A DNA stretch of 48,621 bases, from the NCBI RefSeq assembly GCF_000340215.1, contig NW_006921535.1:883564-932184 (forward strand). The letters are read 5' to 3'. Within the stretch, counting starts at the first letter, position 1, and the number at the start of each line of letters is the position of its first letter. The position numbers and the translations under genes are program-made. This document shows positions 10,694-21,048 of the stretch, piece by piece. The DNA comes from Pseudocercospora fijiensis CIRAD86 (taxonomy: Eukaryota > Ascomycota > Dothideomycetes > Mycosphaerellales > Mycosphaerellaceae). The notes under the pieces are model-generated. The model was not told the origin of the DNA. It saw nothing but the letters and a program-made list of their open reading frames with translations, and ran no database searches.

Positions 10694-13600
10694 TAATTAG
10701 AACGCCGAGCTAATGCTACCCCGGGGGTGTTATTAGGAATCTAACGTTTTCGCCGGAATTATAAATTAGGATTACTAGCTATATACCTACCGACTAAAGG
10801 AGACTTCTAATAAAGTTTACGCGCTATTCTATTGCGCTAATCTCCGGGCCTAACGTTAAAGAGAGAGAGCTCGGGTATTACGAGCGGTTAGTATATATAC
10901 CCTATATAAGAGGGTAGCTAACAAGATTAAGCCCGTAAAAGGCAGCGTGTATATAACCGATAGGTCTAATCCTAGCGGAAATCCTAACTAGCGACAAAAG
11001 TGCCTTAACCGCGAAGCGATATTAATACCTAGGGATAGTCTATACGACTAGAGGTATATTACTAAAAAGTTCTCCGCTATTCCTAGGGGATCGAGGCTAA
11101 CGCCGGAGAGACTAGCGAATATTAAACCTAGCATCGAGCTTTCGGATCTTAAACTAGATTTGCTATACGAGCTTCTATATAACCGCGAAGCCGTATTAGT
11201 ATATAACTTTACGTATCTAGGCAGGATCAACCCGGAGGTTGCCCCTCTATAGAGGATCCGAACGATCGAGTATAAGCCTTAGGCTTACCTAGGGTTTAAG
11301 CTAAACCCGAGCCTAAGAGGTATAGTTAAGGACATAATACGGTAGCGTATAAAGGCTAGTACCTTAGAGCCTTCCTATGCCTCGTATCGTAACCTATACT
11401 TCCTAGTTTAGAAGAAGACAGCTCCTAGGGAACTAAAGAAGTACCGTCTAATTAACGCTATATAAAAGTTTAACGTAGTTACGATTAGAGATACTAACCT
11501 CCCTCCGGAGACTAATAGGTTCTCGGAAGCTTTTGCTAACTGTGTTATAGCCTTACTAGTTAATGTTTTCTCGGGCTACGACTAGATCCCTCTCTATCCT
11601 AATAGCCGCGACCTTACTAGTTTCGAGACACCTCTTAGGCTATATAGACAAACTACCCTTCTATAAGGGGCAACTAACTCCGTAGCCTAGTTCGTTCGTA
11701 TTATAAACTAAGTCCTCGCGGCCTATATCTCCTATATAGCGATGCCTTTCCTTAACGACATCGGTATTAAGGGCCCTAAAACTAGGTACGATAATAAAGA
11801 AGTAGAGCCTAGCATCCGTAGGTTCTTTCTCGAATATATTTAGAACCTCGATAGTGTCCTCTACGACCTAGAGCGAGCTAACCTAATAGTATATAGGGAG
11901 AAGCTTTAGCTCCTATACAAACGAATAAACATTGTCGGGTTTGTAACTAATAAGAACGGCCGCTATCCTAACAATATACGGGTCCTAAAGATTGTATCCT
12001 AGCTAGACCCTACCTATTAGAAAGATGTCCGGATCTAGCTTAGAGTAGTCTCCTACTTCCGTATCTAGGTCGAAAACTTTGCGTTAGTATACAAGCCTCT
12101 ATACGCCTTACTTAAGAAGGATATAGAGTTTAAATAGACCTCCGTTTACTAAGCCGCTAAGGATAAGGTTACTAAGGCACTTATTAGCGCGCCTACGCTT
12201 ACCTCTATTAACTACTCGGAAGGCGCAGGTCTACTAATTGTTGCTATCGACTCGAGCGGGGAAGGCTACGGCGAGATACTAATATAGTATAATCGTAAGG
12301 AGCCCTCCTTACGTTACCCTATCCGGTACGAGTCCGGTCTATAGAAACCTATCGAGGCCCGATACGATGCTAGCAAGCGAGAGTGCCTTAGTGTCTATAA
12401 GGCTCTTAAGAAGTTCCGACCTTAGCTCTTTAGAGTATTCTTTCGCCTAGAAGTCGACGCTTAGACGCTAGTCTATTAACTTAACCGTATAGCCTCCGAC
12501 CTGCCTAACTCTGCGATAGCTCGGTAGGTTGCCTAGATCTATTTGTTTAATTTCGACGTCTTCTATGTCCCTAGTAAGAAGCACACTAGACCGGATAGCC
12601 TCTCTAGAAGGCCTGCTATAGAAGAAGACATCGCCGAGATAATAGAAGAAGAGGATGTCGACGCGGTTATTAACCGCACCTTCTTTACTGCCTTCTATAT
12701 TAACGCTATACTAGTAATTACTAGGTTTACTGCCGACGGCTAACCTAGTAACTAGCCTAACGAAGACCCTACTACTAACGGCGAGGACTAGGGCGATACT
12801 AAGGCGGGCGAACTAGGCAGGGATAATATCCTTAATAGGGTCTACTCCGACGATTCCTATAATATCGCCTACTTCCTTACCTATACGAAGAGAGCTCCTA
12901 GTCTATTAAGGAGTTAATACCGTCGTATTATTCGCTATTCTCGGAGGTTCCTTGTTAAAGATCGTATCCTTTAGCGACAGGCTATAATTAATGTACCGCT
13001 CTAGCGTATTATTAACGATCTAGCAGCCCGATAAGAAATCCTTCGTTCCGTTTACGATAAGCTCGGCTACCGGGCGGCGGAGGGCACCTTCGATGTCCTT
13101 CGTCGACGCTACTAGTAGGACGGCGTATAGGCTAATGTCTCCCGCTACTATAAGAGCTGTCCTAAGTGCAACTTTAGGAATAGCTACCGGCGTCTAGGAG
13201 AGCTACGTATCCCTACTACCTAGTTAGTTAGGGAGCGGTAGTATAGCGATAGGGTCTATCTTAGCCGCAATAATAGCCTATATATTATTCGAGAGGGTCT
13301 TTCTCGATAGCCGGAGGCCTATTATTTCTACAAAGGTTGCGGTACTATTAATGCCCGTAATATAGCTACCTTCCTATTTAAGGATCTGTTTTGCCGCTAG
13401 GGAATACCTTACGAGGTTATCTTAGACAACGCTACGAACAATATAGCTAAGGAGGTTTAAGCGCTACTTGTTTCGTACGGGGCTAAGAACGTTCGCATCT
13501 CCCCGTACTATCCCTAGTCGAATGCTATTATTAAGCGCGGCTATCGGTCGTTAATTAATGCCCTGTCTAAGATAACTAATAGTAGCGATAGGTCCGTTCC

Positions 13601-14453
13601 TATCTCTACCCGCGTTCTAGCCCTTCTCTAGGCGGATCGAACTACTGTTATCGATACAACTAGACTTACGCTAGCAGAGCTTATAATTAGAAGGGACGCC
13701 GTTCTTCCGATTGAGTTGTCCTACTATACGTATAGCGTTTACGACTAGGGGTCTGTTCGTACTAGAGCAGATCTCCTTACCCTACGCGCTAAGGCTCTTA
13801 AGGATATAACTACTACTTCTTAGGAGGGACTTGCTCGACAACGTCGCCTTCGTAAGGAGGCTAAGTAGTATTTCGACGACTATAATGCTATTAACTAGGA
13901 GCCTCTAAAGGTTAGCGATATAGTCCTTCTATACCGGTCCGAACTAGAATATAGTTACTCTTATAAGCTAGCCTTTAAGTAGAAGGGTCCTTATAGAGTA
14001 AAGGAGGTCCTTTACTCGGGTTCCGTATACCTTCTTTAGGAGCTAGATAGTGCTACCTTAAAGCACTCTTACCCTCGGGCTAATCTAAAGAAGATCGTTA
14101 AGTTACGCGAACCTGCCCGCCCTCTGCCGACCGAGGAGGAAGTTAGTGCCTCTACGGACCCTCTACCGTCCTTAGATACCTATCGGGAGGAGGATCCTAC
14201 CGCTATTATAGATCCTGTTCTACCTAAGAACTATACCTATCCCTAGATTCGTCTTAGTAAGCTATTAGGAATAACTTAAGAACAAAGGGAGGGTTATATA
14301 CGGATTAACTATATATAGAGCGTTTCCGATGTTGATTCCGATTCTAATAGTGAACTAGACTTCTAGCTATCTAACTCTAACTCCGAGGAACCTAACTAGT
14401 CTAGCGATAAAGACCGCCTAGAATTATAGCTAGACGACCCCGAGACTAAATAA
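10641..14453 (+). pseudogene. pol: pol of Gyp1: RT, RNase H, integrase, RIP-inactivated
   Basis: One frame of 1,270 codons without indels. Domain order: N-terminal linker, RT (about 11260-11800) with SGYDQIPL-like block and catalytic FLDD reading FLND (11751-11759), RNase H (12231-12545), integrase zinc finger (His residues at 13053 and 13068 now Tyr; C-x2-C intact at 13158-13169), integrase core with D at 13248, D at 13425 and the expected E at 13533 now K, with exact D-35-E spacing, and a GPY/F-like KGPYRV near 13983. No chromodomain is seen. Order RT-RH-IN places it in Ty3/Gypsy. It is -1 relative to gag-protease and begins with ATG 10641, or is reached by frameshifting. Stops at Gln/Trp positions show RIP. 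Confidence 0.9.
10710..10736. repeat. 27-bp GC-cored palindrome, copy 4
   Basis: It lies 17 bases behind the gag-protease TGA and inside the pol N-terminus, where it would be translated as MLPRGCY. The left arm is CTAATGCTACCCC. Confidence 0.9.
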
Positions 14454-14717
14454 TTGCTTACTCTTCCTTGCCTCTGTCTACCTCTACTACGTTGCTTCCT
14501 TACCCTTGTTAATCGTTCTCCGCGCTATTAATATAGCGCCGCCCTATACCTTTAGTCCTTACCTACTATCCGTTCCTACTAATGTTTATACTCTCGTTTG
14601 TTGCTTTTAGTTTATCTTGTTATTGTCCTTTGCTTTGCCTTTGCTTTCGATTAATGTACTATAACTTTATTCCTTTACTCTTGTTTCCTTAGATAGAACT
14701 GTACGAGGCGTATTTTC

Positions 14718-14744
14718 CTAATAATACCCCGGGGGTAGCATTAG
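14718..14744. repeat. 27-bp GC-cored palindrome, copy 5
   Basis: It reads CTAATAATACCCC then GTAGCATTAG, the opposite orientation to copies 3, 4 and 6. It lies about 265 bases behind the pol stop. Confidence 0.9.
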
Positions 14745-14896
14745 GAAAATAGCCGAACCTGACCCTCCGCCCTTCTAGGACTACTTCCCTCTAGTTTCCT
14801 AGTCTCTAGCAACCGCCCTTAGGTAGCAACGACAACAAGATACTCCGCTAGAGAAGATTGTTCCTACCCTAATTAGCATTAGTTACGTAGGATACT

Positions 14897-14909
14897 AAGA
14901 AAGGGAGGA
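14897..14909 (+). promoter_or_regulatory. internal polypurine-tract-like sequence
   Basis: AAGAAAGGGAGGA is nearly the same as the true polypurine tract at 18510-18523. It may be a relic of an older 3' end or a second plus-strand primer. Confidence 0.45.
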
Positions 14910-15148
14910 TCCCTCTCTCTTCCTAGCTCTTAGATAGACGTAGCAACCTAGGCCTATAGCCTCTAAGGATAGGGACCTTAGGCCGCTAAGCTTAGTATCT
15001 AGAAGAAAGAAGAACGCACGGGCTACGTTTATATGCCTGCTGCTATAAAAGGTAATGCTATATCTATAACGACAGTGCTATAGGCTAATATAAGCTACGC
15101 TAGGCCTAGGCGATTTGCTCCTAGTTGCCGAGCATCTCTAGAGAAAAG

Positions 15149-15175
15149 CTAATGCTACCCCGGGGGTATTATTAG
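15149..15175. repeat. 27-bp GC-cored palindrome, copy 6
   Basis: CTAATGCTACCCC left arm and GGTATTATTAG right end. It is the 5' flank of the ORF3 module. Confidence 0.9.
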
Positions 15176-15432
15176 TCCCGCTAGCCTTACTACTATAGAT
15201 TACTACTAGGTACTCGAACTAACTAGTCGCATTTCGAGTGCGCAGGAATCTACGAAAGCTAGAGGTTAATAAAGGCGCGTAGTCGCTACTAGCAATTAGC
15301 TAGATCGATTGTTAAACTTTAGCCGCCCTACTAATAAAGGAGTCTCGTATATAGCTTCACTTTTTAGGGTCTATATATAATCGTTATCCGTTTGCTTTAC
15401 CGGAACATATAGACTACGCTACCTTCGCACCC

Positions 15433-15520
15433 TATTTAAGGCGAGCTTTCTAAGCTCTTTCTTCTACTCGAATACTAACTAACTTACTACCGCCTACCCC
15501 CCTCCCCCTCCTTCTATCTA
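15433..15520 (+). promoter_or_regulatory. putative ORF3 core promoter
   Basis: TATTTAA is followed by a pyrimidine-rich run with CCCCCTCCCCCTCC. The same arrangement is kept in copy E2 (about 23625-23705). It suggests ORF3 is transcribed separately; this is inference from layout only. Confidence 0.4.
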
Positions 15521-15599
15521 AACCCTTTAATTATTATTAACAAGCTACGAACGTTTTTGCAAACTCGTTACTAACTCCTTTCCGCTCCGGTCGACTAAG

Positions 15600-18395
15600 A
15601 TATCTTCCGGCGCCCCGAATCCGCTAGGCGCTAGCAGTAGTAGCAACCTACTAGCCCTAAACCTAGGTATACTAGTCCCGATCGAAGCCCCCTCCGATAG
15701 CGCCTTAGCTGCTACAACTAGCCTCGAGCACTGCTTCTAGATCGTTACCGCCCTTAAAGACCCTTAAGAGAAGATCTAGAACGCTCGTACCCTGCTACGC
15801 GTTATTAATAGGAACATTAAGAAGGCTGCTATCTTAGTTGCGTACGGTATAAACAACTTGCGTTAGTCTATCGGTAAGCGTATCTTTAAGCGCGAGGTCC
15901 TTAACGATATAGATATCGAATAAGCCTTTCCTATCGTCTATAGCCTCGAGACGGCCGGCACCTAGATTCGTTTGCGCTTTAAGACCCTCGATTAGGCCTT
16001 CGAACATTAGGGAGGACTAAGTAGTCTTCCTAAGAGCCTTATTAACTTCGCCTACGGTAGATAAGAGCGTATAAAGCAGGTCTCTTCGTTCGTTAACAAG
16101 TATAAGGTCCGTCGTTAAGGCGCTAAGTACCTTTCCCGTACTATAATCTATCGTATATCTACCGCTAGCAAGAAGGTAGGCAAGCAGTTACTTAACTTGT
16201 CCTTTGCGCTTAACGACTTTACGATATCCTACTAGAAGCGGCACTACGATACAATTGTCTAGATCGATCTTAATATATAGACAACTAAGGATCTACTAAA
16301 AGAGAAGGGCTATCGTATTAATAGTATAGGTTTTATTATTAAAGGTTAAGAGGCTCCTATCGTTAATATCCTTAAATGTAAGGCTCTTCGCCTAGAGATA
16401 GAGGCCGATACGGCTACTAGTCTCGCGCTCGCTATAAAGATGCAGGCTTAAGACCGTCGCTCGACCCGTAACTGTAAGGTCCCTTAGGAAGTTAAGGACG
16501 AGCGCGCTAAGGCCGAAGCAGCGCGTAAGAAGGCATTATATACTCGCTAGGCCCTCCGTAAGGCTACTAAGAAGTATAGCGCCCCTTCTAGGGCTAACTA
16601 TAGTACTAACTATAGTAACTCGGATGTTAATATACTAGATATACTACTAGAAGATGTCTCCTCTAAAGGCTCCTTTAGCGAGCGTAGAGATAGAGGGCTC
16701 TCGCCGATCCTATTAACTAAGAACATCTATAGCTTTTGCAAGGGCGACTCTATTACGCACCTTATTACTAAGATCGATATAGTTCCTAAAGCCGATATAG
16801 GCAAAGCTCCTACCGCCCTATCTATCTATTAACAGCTCGACGACCTTAGTAAGCTAGGAGAAGAGCCGTTCTCTATATATGCCAACTATATTAAGAAGGC
16901 CGCTAAGGTCTATAGTCTCTATACTAGTGCTAAGGCGATTGTCCTCGTCGGCCGCCTATTAAAGATTAGTCGCGAGGTTCCTAATTAAGACGCCTTCGCT
17001 GCCCTTAAGGCTAATTAGGCCTATACTAACTAGTTTCCTAGACGCCCTGTTACCGCCCCGATATCTCTAGGACTCTACGCGTTCAACCCTACTAGTACTA
17101 TTACTCGCGCCCTTACGCTAACGGATCGCTAGAGCAAGTTCGTTACCGGCATCCTTAGCTAAGGCACTTCCTTCGACCGCTTTCGCTAGACTAGTAATAC
17201 TATCTTCCCTTAAGTCTTTAGCTAGTTATAAGAGCCTCGTAGAGTATATCTTCCTTTCCTTATCGACCTAATATAGGAGGAGTTTGAAATGTACCTTTAG
17301 TATATGCGTACGATGCCTAAGTCTAAGCAGGAAGGCCGTAATGCTCTTTAAACTTATAGTATAAGTAACTAAATCGTCCGCTAGCACCCTGCCCTATAGC
17401 TCTTAGCTGTCGCCCTTCGACCTAATTACGTATACGAGCTTATCTCTATCCCTAAGCCTACTAAGTTCTTTAAGGTTAGCGGTACTTATAAAAACTGTCC
17501 TTCTAAGGAGTCTGCTCGTCTCGGACAAGATATAGTTAAGCTCGCAGCTAGCGAGGGTGCTAGTTACCTACGCATTAAGGTCTATCTTATATCTAAGGAT
17601 AAGACTAGCTACTCTACTATTGTCGAAGGTATATATTAGCCCGAGGTCTTTACGAACTAGGTTAAGAAGCTTAAGGCTCGTAGCCTAGTCCCGCTAAGTA
17701 AGATCGGCAAGCTTACTAATAAGCACCTTACCGACGACGACCTCGACTATATATTCGATAGTTAGCCTAATAGTAAGGGGCGTAAGGCGGAGTAGATCCT
17801 TAACCCTCTAAAGGAGTACGAAGTCTCTATTTAGATGCTATACCTGCTATATAGTAATCTAAAGACTAAGAGCAACCGCATATTAATTAACCTAGGCTAC
17901 TCTCGCGTTATCGACGGCACTAAGATTAAGGGTTACGACAACTTAACCGTCGCCGAGGTTACTAAGGCGTACCGCAATCTAACCGCCCTTCTAGGTTCGA
18001 ATACCTTCGTACCGTTCCCCTTCCCTACCGCTATCTTAGTCGAAGGCCTTAGTTGCATCTCCGACGCCCTAGTTAGTAGGATTCCTTAGTTAAGTTACGT
18101 TGTTTAGAACGAAGTTAAATAGATCCTCTAGCTTAATAACGAGGGACTTAAGGAATATCTATACGATTAGGAGAATACTACGAAGGAAAAGGCTGCTAAC
18201 CTCCTCGTTAATTAAGCTTTCTACGAGGGATAGTACTTCGGTACTAATAGCTTTAACGTATACGGAGGAGATTTCGAGAACCGACTAGCAGATAAGGTTA
18301 TTACTAGTAAGGATTACGGCGCGTTAAAGCAACAGTAGGTCTGTATAGTATTGCTTAGGAAGTTGTTTTTGCATAATTATAGTATCTAGGATTAA
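15600..18395 (+). pseudogene. ORF3 of Gyp1: large extra ORF of unknown function, RIP-inactivated
   Basis: A single frame of 932 codons without indels, broken only by TAG/TAA. The start is ATA 15600-15602, a mutated ATG; copy E2 keeps ATG TTT TCC at the matching place (23786). The stop TAA is at 18393-18395. The product would be rich in Lys, Arg, Ser and Leu, with a basic, probably helical stretch around 16500-16580 (AARKKALYTRQALRKATKK-like). I see no signal peptide, membrane segment, zinc knuckle or DDE/RT motif. Nothing suggests a fusogenic envelope protein, but a new coat or accessory role is possible. It lies between pol and the 3' LTR, flanked by palindromes at 15149 and 18392. I do not recognise the family. 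Confidence 0.7.
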
Positions 18396-18418
18396 TACTA
18401 CCCTAGGGGTATTATTAC
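18392..18418. repeat. 27-bp palindrome, copy 7 (degenerate)
   Basis: The core reads CCCTAGGGG instead of CCCCGGGGG, and the arms TTAATACTA and TATTATTA are kept. Its first bases include the ORF3 stop codon. Confidence 0.7.
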
Positions 18419-18491
18419 GGAGTTCTAAAAATAGCCTTAGCTAAGAACGCTAAGGATGTATACATGTTTGTTTTAAGCGCGCAATATAAAG

Positions 18492-18523
18492 CGTGTCTAG
18501 TTAGACACGAAGAAAGGGAGGGA
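18492..18523 (+). promoter_or_regulatory. hairpin and polypurine tract of Gyp1
   Basis: A perfect inverted repeat GTGTCTA/TAGACAC (18492-18507) is followed by the purine run AAGAAAGGGAGGGA (18510-18523) directly against the 3' LTR. This is the plus-strand priming site. E2 keeps both (26468-26497), the stem having changed symmetrically to GTATCTA/TAGATAC. Confidence 0.75.
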
Positions 18524-18802
18524 TATTGGCTAGTAACCGGCCCTATACCTATAGGCTAGTTTTGAGCCTATATAAGAGGCCTCCTTCTATATTATAGATA
18601 GATTATTAACCTCGTATAGTACATTGTTTATGTTACACTTCTATAATGCCTATATTGTAGGGCTCTAGTTATTAGCCTAAGCGACAGTCTCGTTATCCTA
18701 TCTTACTAAACATAGCTGCCTATATTGCTATAGGTTATGTTACCCTCGGTAGCCTGTACTATTGCTACAAGTAGTAGTAGTAGTGTTGGTTTCCGTCCTT
18801 TA
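18524..18802 (+). repeat. 3' LTR of Gyp1
   Basis: 279 bp, matching 6552-6830, with TATA box at 18569-18576. GCAG target duplication follows at 18803. Confidence 0.9.
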
Positions 18803-18806
18803 GCAG

Positions 18807-19969
18807 TCTAATTAAATATATTTGAAACCGCCGCATATCTAGCACTTGCTATCTAAGTTAGAATAGATCTTCCGTATAGCGTAGACGTTAACTAAAGGGG
18901 CCTTAGGGTAGTTAGGATCGGAGACCTAGTAGACTAGTAGTACATCCTTTAGTATACTAGCATTAAGGACCTCCCTAACTCGCTATAGTGCTTTCGTATT
19001 AAGGTTGAGCTAGGCTAGGGATTTAGCTAAGTCCGCAACGTCCTAAGAATACTTAGTAATAGTAGGAGTTACGGTACTAGGACCACTTTGCGATTTAGGA
19101 AGAAACTTAGGCCCTCTAGTTCCCGAGGTATCGTTCCTTACCTAGGCTAGGTTATTCCGGTCCTCGCCGTAAATAAACTTCTTTACGTTAGCGGAGCTGT
19201 TAATATCGTCCTTAACAGCCTCTAGGACCTCTTTATACTTCCTAAAGGTCTCGGGATTAGCTTCGCTAAGCTTATAGCGACGGAAGATACGCTTAGCCGT
19301 AGACTACGGCAACCCTTTAAGGAGTAGCCTCGTTCTCTAAGAATTCTCGAGGTCCTGCTAGTCGATGCCGTCCGCTAACTTAATAAACTCGCGGACGTAC
19401 TCCTTTAGGTCGTTATCTTCGGTGCGCCTCTCTATATAGAGGTTCTTAAGCTACGTACGACTGCCTTTAATGCGACGGCTATCGCGATCCCGATACTCCC
19501 TTATAAAGGCCTATTTAAAGACCTCCTAGTCGGTATTAGACTTGTCGTCCTTTTCTAGGTAGCTAACTAGGGTTCTAAGGGTTCGGTGAAGCTTAGTAAT
19601 AGTAGTCCTCGTAAGGGACCGGACCTTGTACTAGTCCGACTCCTCTTCGAGTCCGTACTCGGCTAAGTTGTCCTTAAAGCGTTCTACGTACGCCGTAGCG
19701 TTCTACCCTTCGAATAAAGGGTTCCTACTGCTTCCTAGCTCTAGCGGGCGACGCCTATTCTAACGGAGAAGGTTAGTTTGCCCTTGAATTATCTTTATAA
19801 CGACATTATAGAGGGCCTCGGGCGTAGAAGGCTCGATAGTCCCTAGTTCGACGGCGCTTATAATAACTAGTCGTCGCCTAATTTCTTCGTTAATAGGGTC
19901 CGGTAGGTTATTAGATTCCGAAGATTCCGCTAATTCGTAATGCTCGTTTTCGCTAGAGCTAGAGCTTAT
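18807..19969 (-). pseudogene. gag: gag 5' part of copy M, RIP-inactivated
   Basis: Collinear with Gyp1 7630-8793. The start ATA complement is at 19967-19969. The zinc-knuckle Cys codons and the C-x2-C spacing are visible at the left end (complement of 18806-18845), where Gyp1 broke the gene. RIP stops are present. The 3' half is at 4646-6550. Confidence 0.8.
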
Positions 19970-20769
19970 TCGATTGTTGTAAAGTAGTTAAAATAAAATA
20001 CTATAGGAAAGTGTTTTTAGTATATATTGTAGGTTTGGTTTGTTTCGATGTTGCTATATAAGAAAATAGTATACTAGGCTGTTTTCTTCTAATATTACCC
20101 CCGGGGTAGTATTAGAATTTGGCCTCCTAGGGGTCGCTTATATACCCCTAGGAGCTAAGTTTAGTATTAGACGAAAGCCGCTCGGAGGGAGAGACTACAA
20201 TCTCTATTTACACCTAGATCCTAGAAACTAGCTCGTATCTCCTTTAGCTAGGCGGGGGGGCGGGGACCTTCTTTTTCTAGTAGAAGGCTAAGTACTGTCC
20301 GAACGAGGCAGCGAATCTCGAAACAATCTATCCGGTTAATAGGGGAACTGTCTAGGCATCCGACCTATAATCTAGAAATTGCTATCGTATAGATAGTCTT
20401 AGCAAACTAAGCAAGGCCGATAGGTAATTAGTCTATCTCCTCCCTAGGCGTACGGTAGCTTATCTCGAGCAAGCGGTACTAAATAGGTCTTCGACCCGGA
20501 GCCGAGTCCTTAGAAGCTAGCTATAGTTATAGACTAGGCCCTAAGCTGTAACAGTCCTAAGGGTTTGTAGCTTTTCGGGGTTAAAGCGATGCCCTCGTTA
20601 AGAGGTTTCTCTACTTATCGTAACGGCCCCCTTAAGATACTTTAGTATCGTCCGTATCGTAGGCTCTTATCGTACCCTCGCTTCGGTTATAGCTATTCGT
20701 GCCTAGAGACTACCTTTAACATACCCGAACCTACTAGATATAAAGAGATAGCCCTACCTTCGGCTCTAA
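19970..20769 (-). other. 5' leader of copy M
   Basis: Counterpart of Gyp1 6831-7629. It contains the palindrome at 20089-20115, the conserved hairpin at 20124-20154 and a C/G-rich run. No gene is visible. Confidence 0.6.
20089..20115. repeat. 27-bp GC-cored palindrome, copy 8
   Basis: It begins CTAATATTACCCC and ends GTAGTATTAG. Copy-M counterpart of 7484-7510. Confidence 0.85.
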
Positions 20770-21048
20770 TAAAGGACGGAAACCAATACTACTACTACTA
20801 CTTATAGTAATAGTATAGGCTACCGAGGGTAATATAACCTATAGCAATATAGGTAGCTATGTTTAGCAAGATAGGATAACGAGACTATCGCTTAGGCTAA
20901 TAACTAGGGCCCTGCAATATAGGCATTATAGAAGTGTAACATAAATAATATACTATACGAGGTTGATGCCCTATCTATAATATAGAAGGAGGCCTCTTAT
21001 ATAGGCTTAAAACTAGCCTATAGGTATAGGGCCGGTTACTAGCTAATA
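20770..21048 (-). repeat. 5' LTR of copy M
   Basis: 279 bp, inverted relative to the Gyp1 LTRs, with the same TATA box and TA...TA ends. Confidence 0.9.

Larger units (their letters stand above)
14454..15599 (+). other. pol-ORF3 spacer of Gyp1 with putative ORF3 promoter
   Basis: About 1.15 kb without a gene. It holds a pyrimidine-rich tract (14454-14650), two palindromes (14718, 15149), a polypurine-tract-like sequence (14897-14909), and upstream of ORF3 a TATTTAA box near 15433 followed by a CT-rich run (15460-15520), a layout typical of fungal promoters. Copy E2 lacks about 125 bp of it. Confidence 0.55.
6552..18802 (+). mobile_element. full-length Ty3/Gypsy family 1 element Gyp1 (12.25 kb)
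   Basis: Two 279-bp LTRs bound an interior with gag-protease, RT-RNase H-integrase and an extra 3' ORF. The flanks carry GCAG on both sides (6548-6551 and 18803-18806), a target duplication. Removing Gyp1 rejoins element M in its Gag zinc knuckle, which proves a nested insertion. At over 12 kb it is long for a fungal Ty3/Gypsy element; ORF3 and the long spacers explain this. All three coding regions carry RIP stops, so it is dead. Confidence 0.9.
18803..21048 (-). mobile_element. Ty3/Gypsy family 1 copy M, 5' part
   Basis: On the minus strand this is LTR (21048-20770), leader and gag 5' half, collinear with Gyp1 6552-8796. It continues at 6551 beyond the Gyp1 insertion. On its right it abuts copy E2 at a position matching Gyp1 12711, so M is itself inserted in E2. 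Confidence 0.85.

Noticed and set aside
11048..11230. Minus-strand open frame of 60 codons
   Set aside because: It lies antisense to the RT region of Gyp1 pol, which reads well on the plus strand in frame with its neighbours.
18100..18288. Plus-strand open frame of 62 codons
   Set aside because: It is a shifted frame within ORF3; the ORF3 frame continues through it to 18395.
15600..18395. ORF3 as an envelope glycoprotein
   Set aside because: No signal peptide, membrane segment or Cys-rich ectodomain is visible in the frame.
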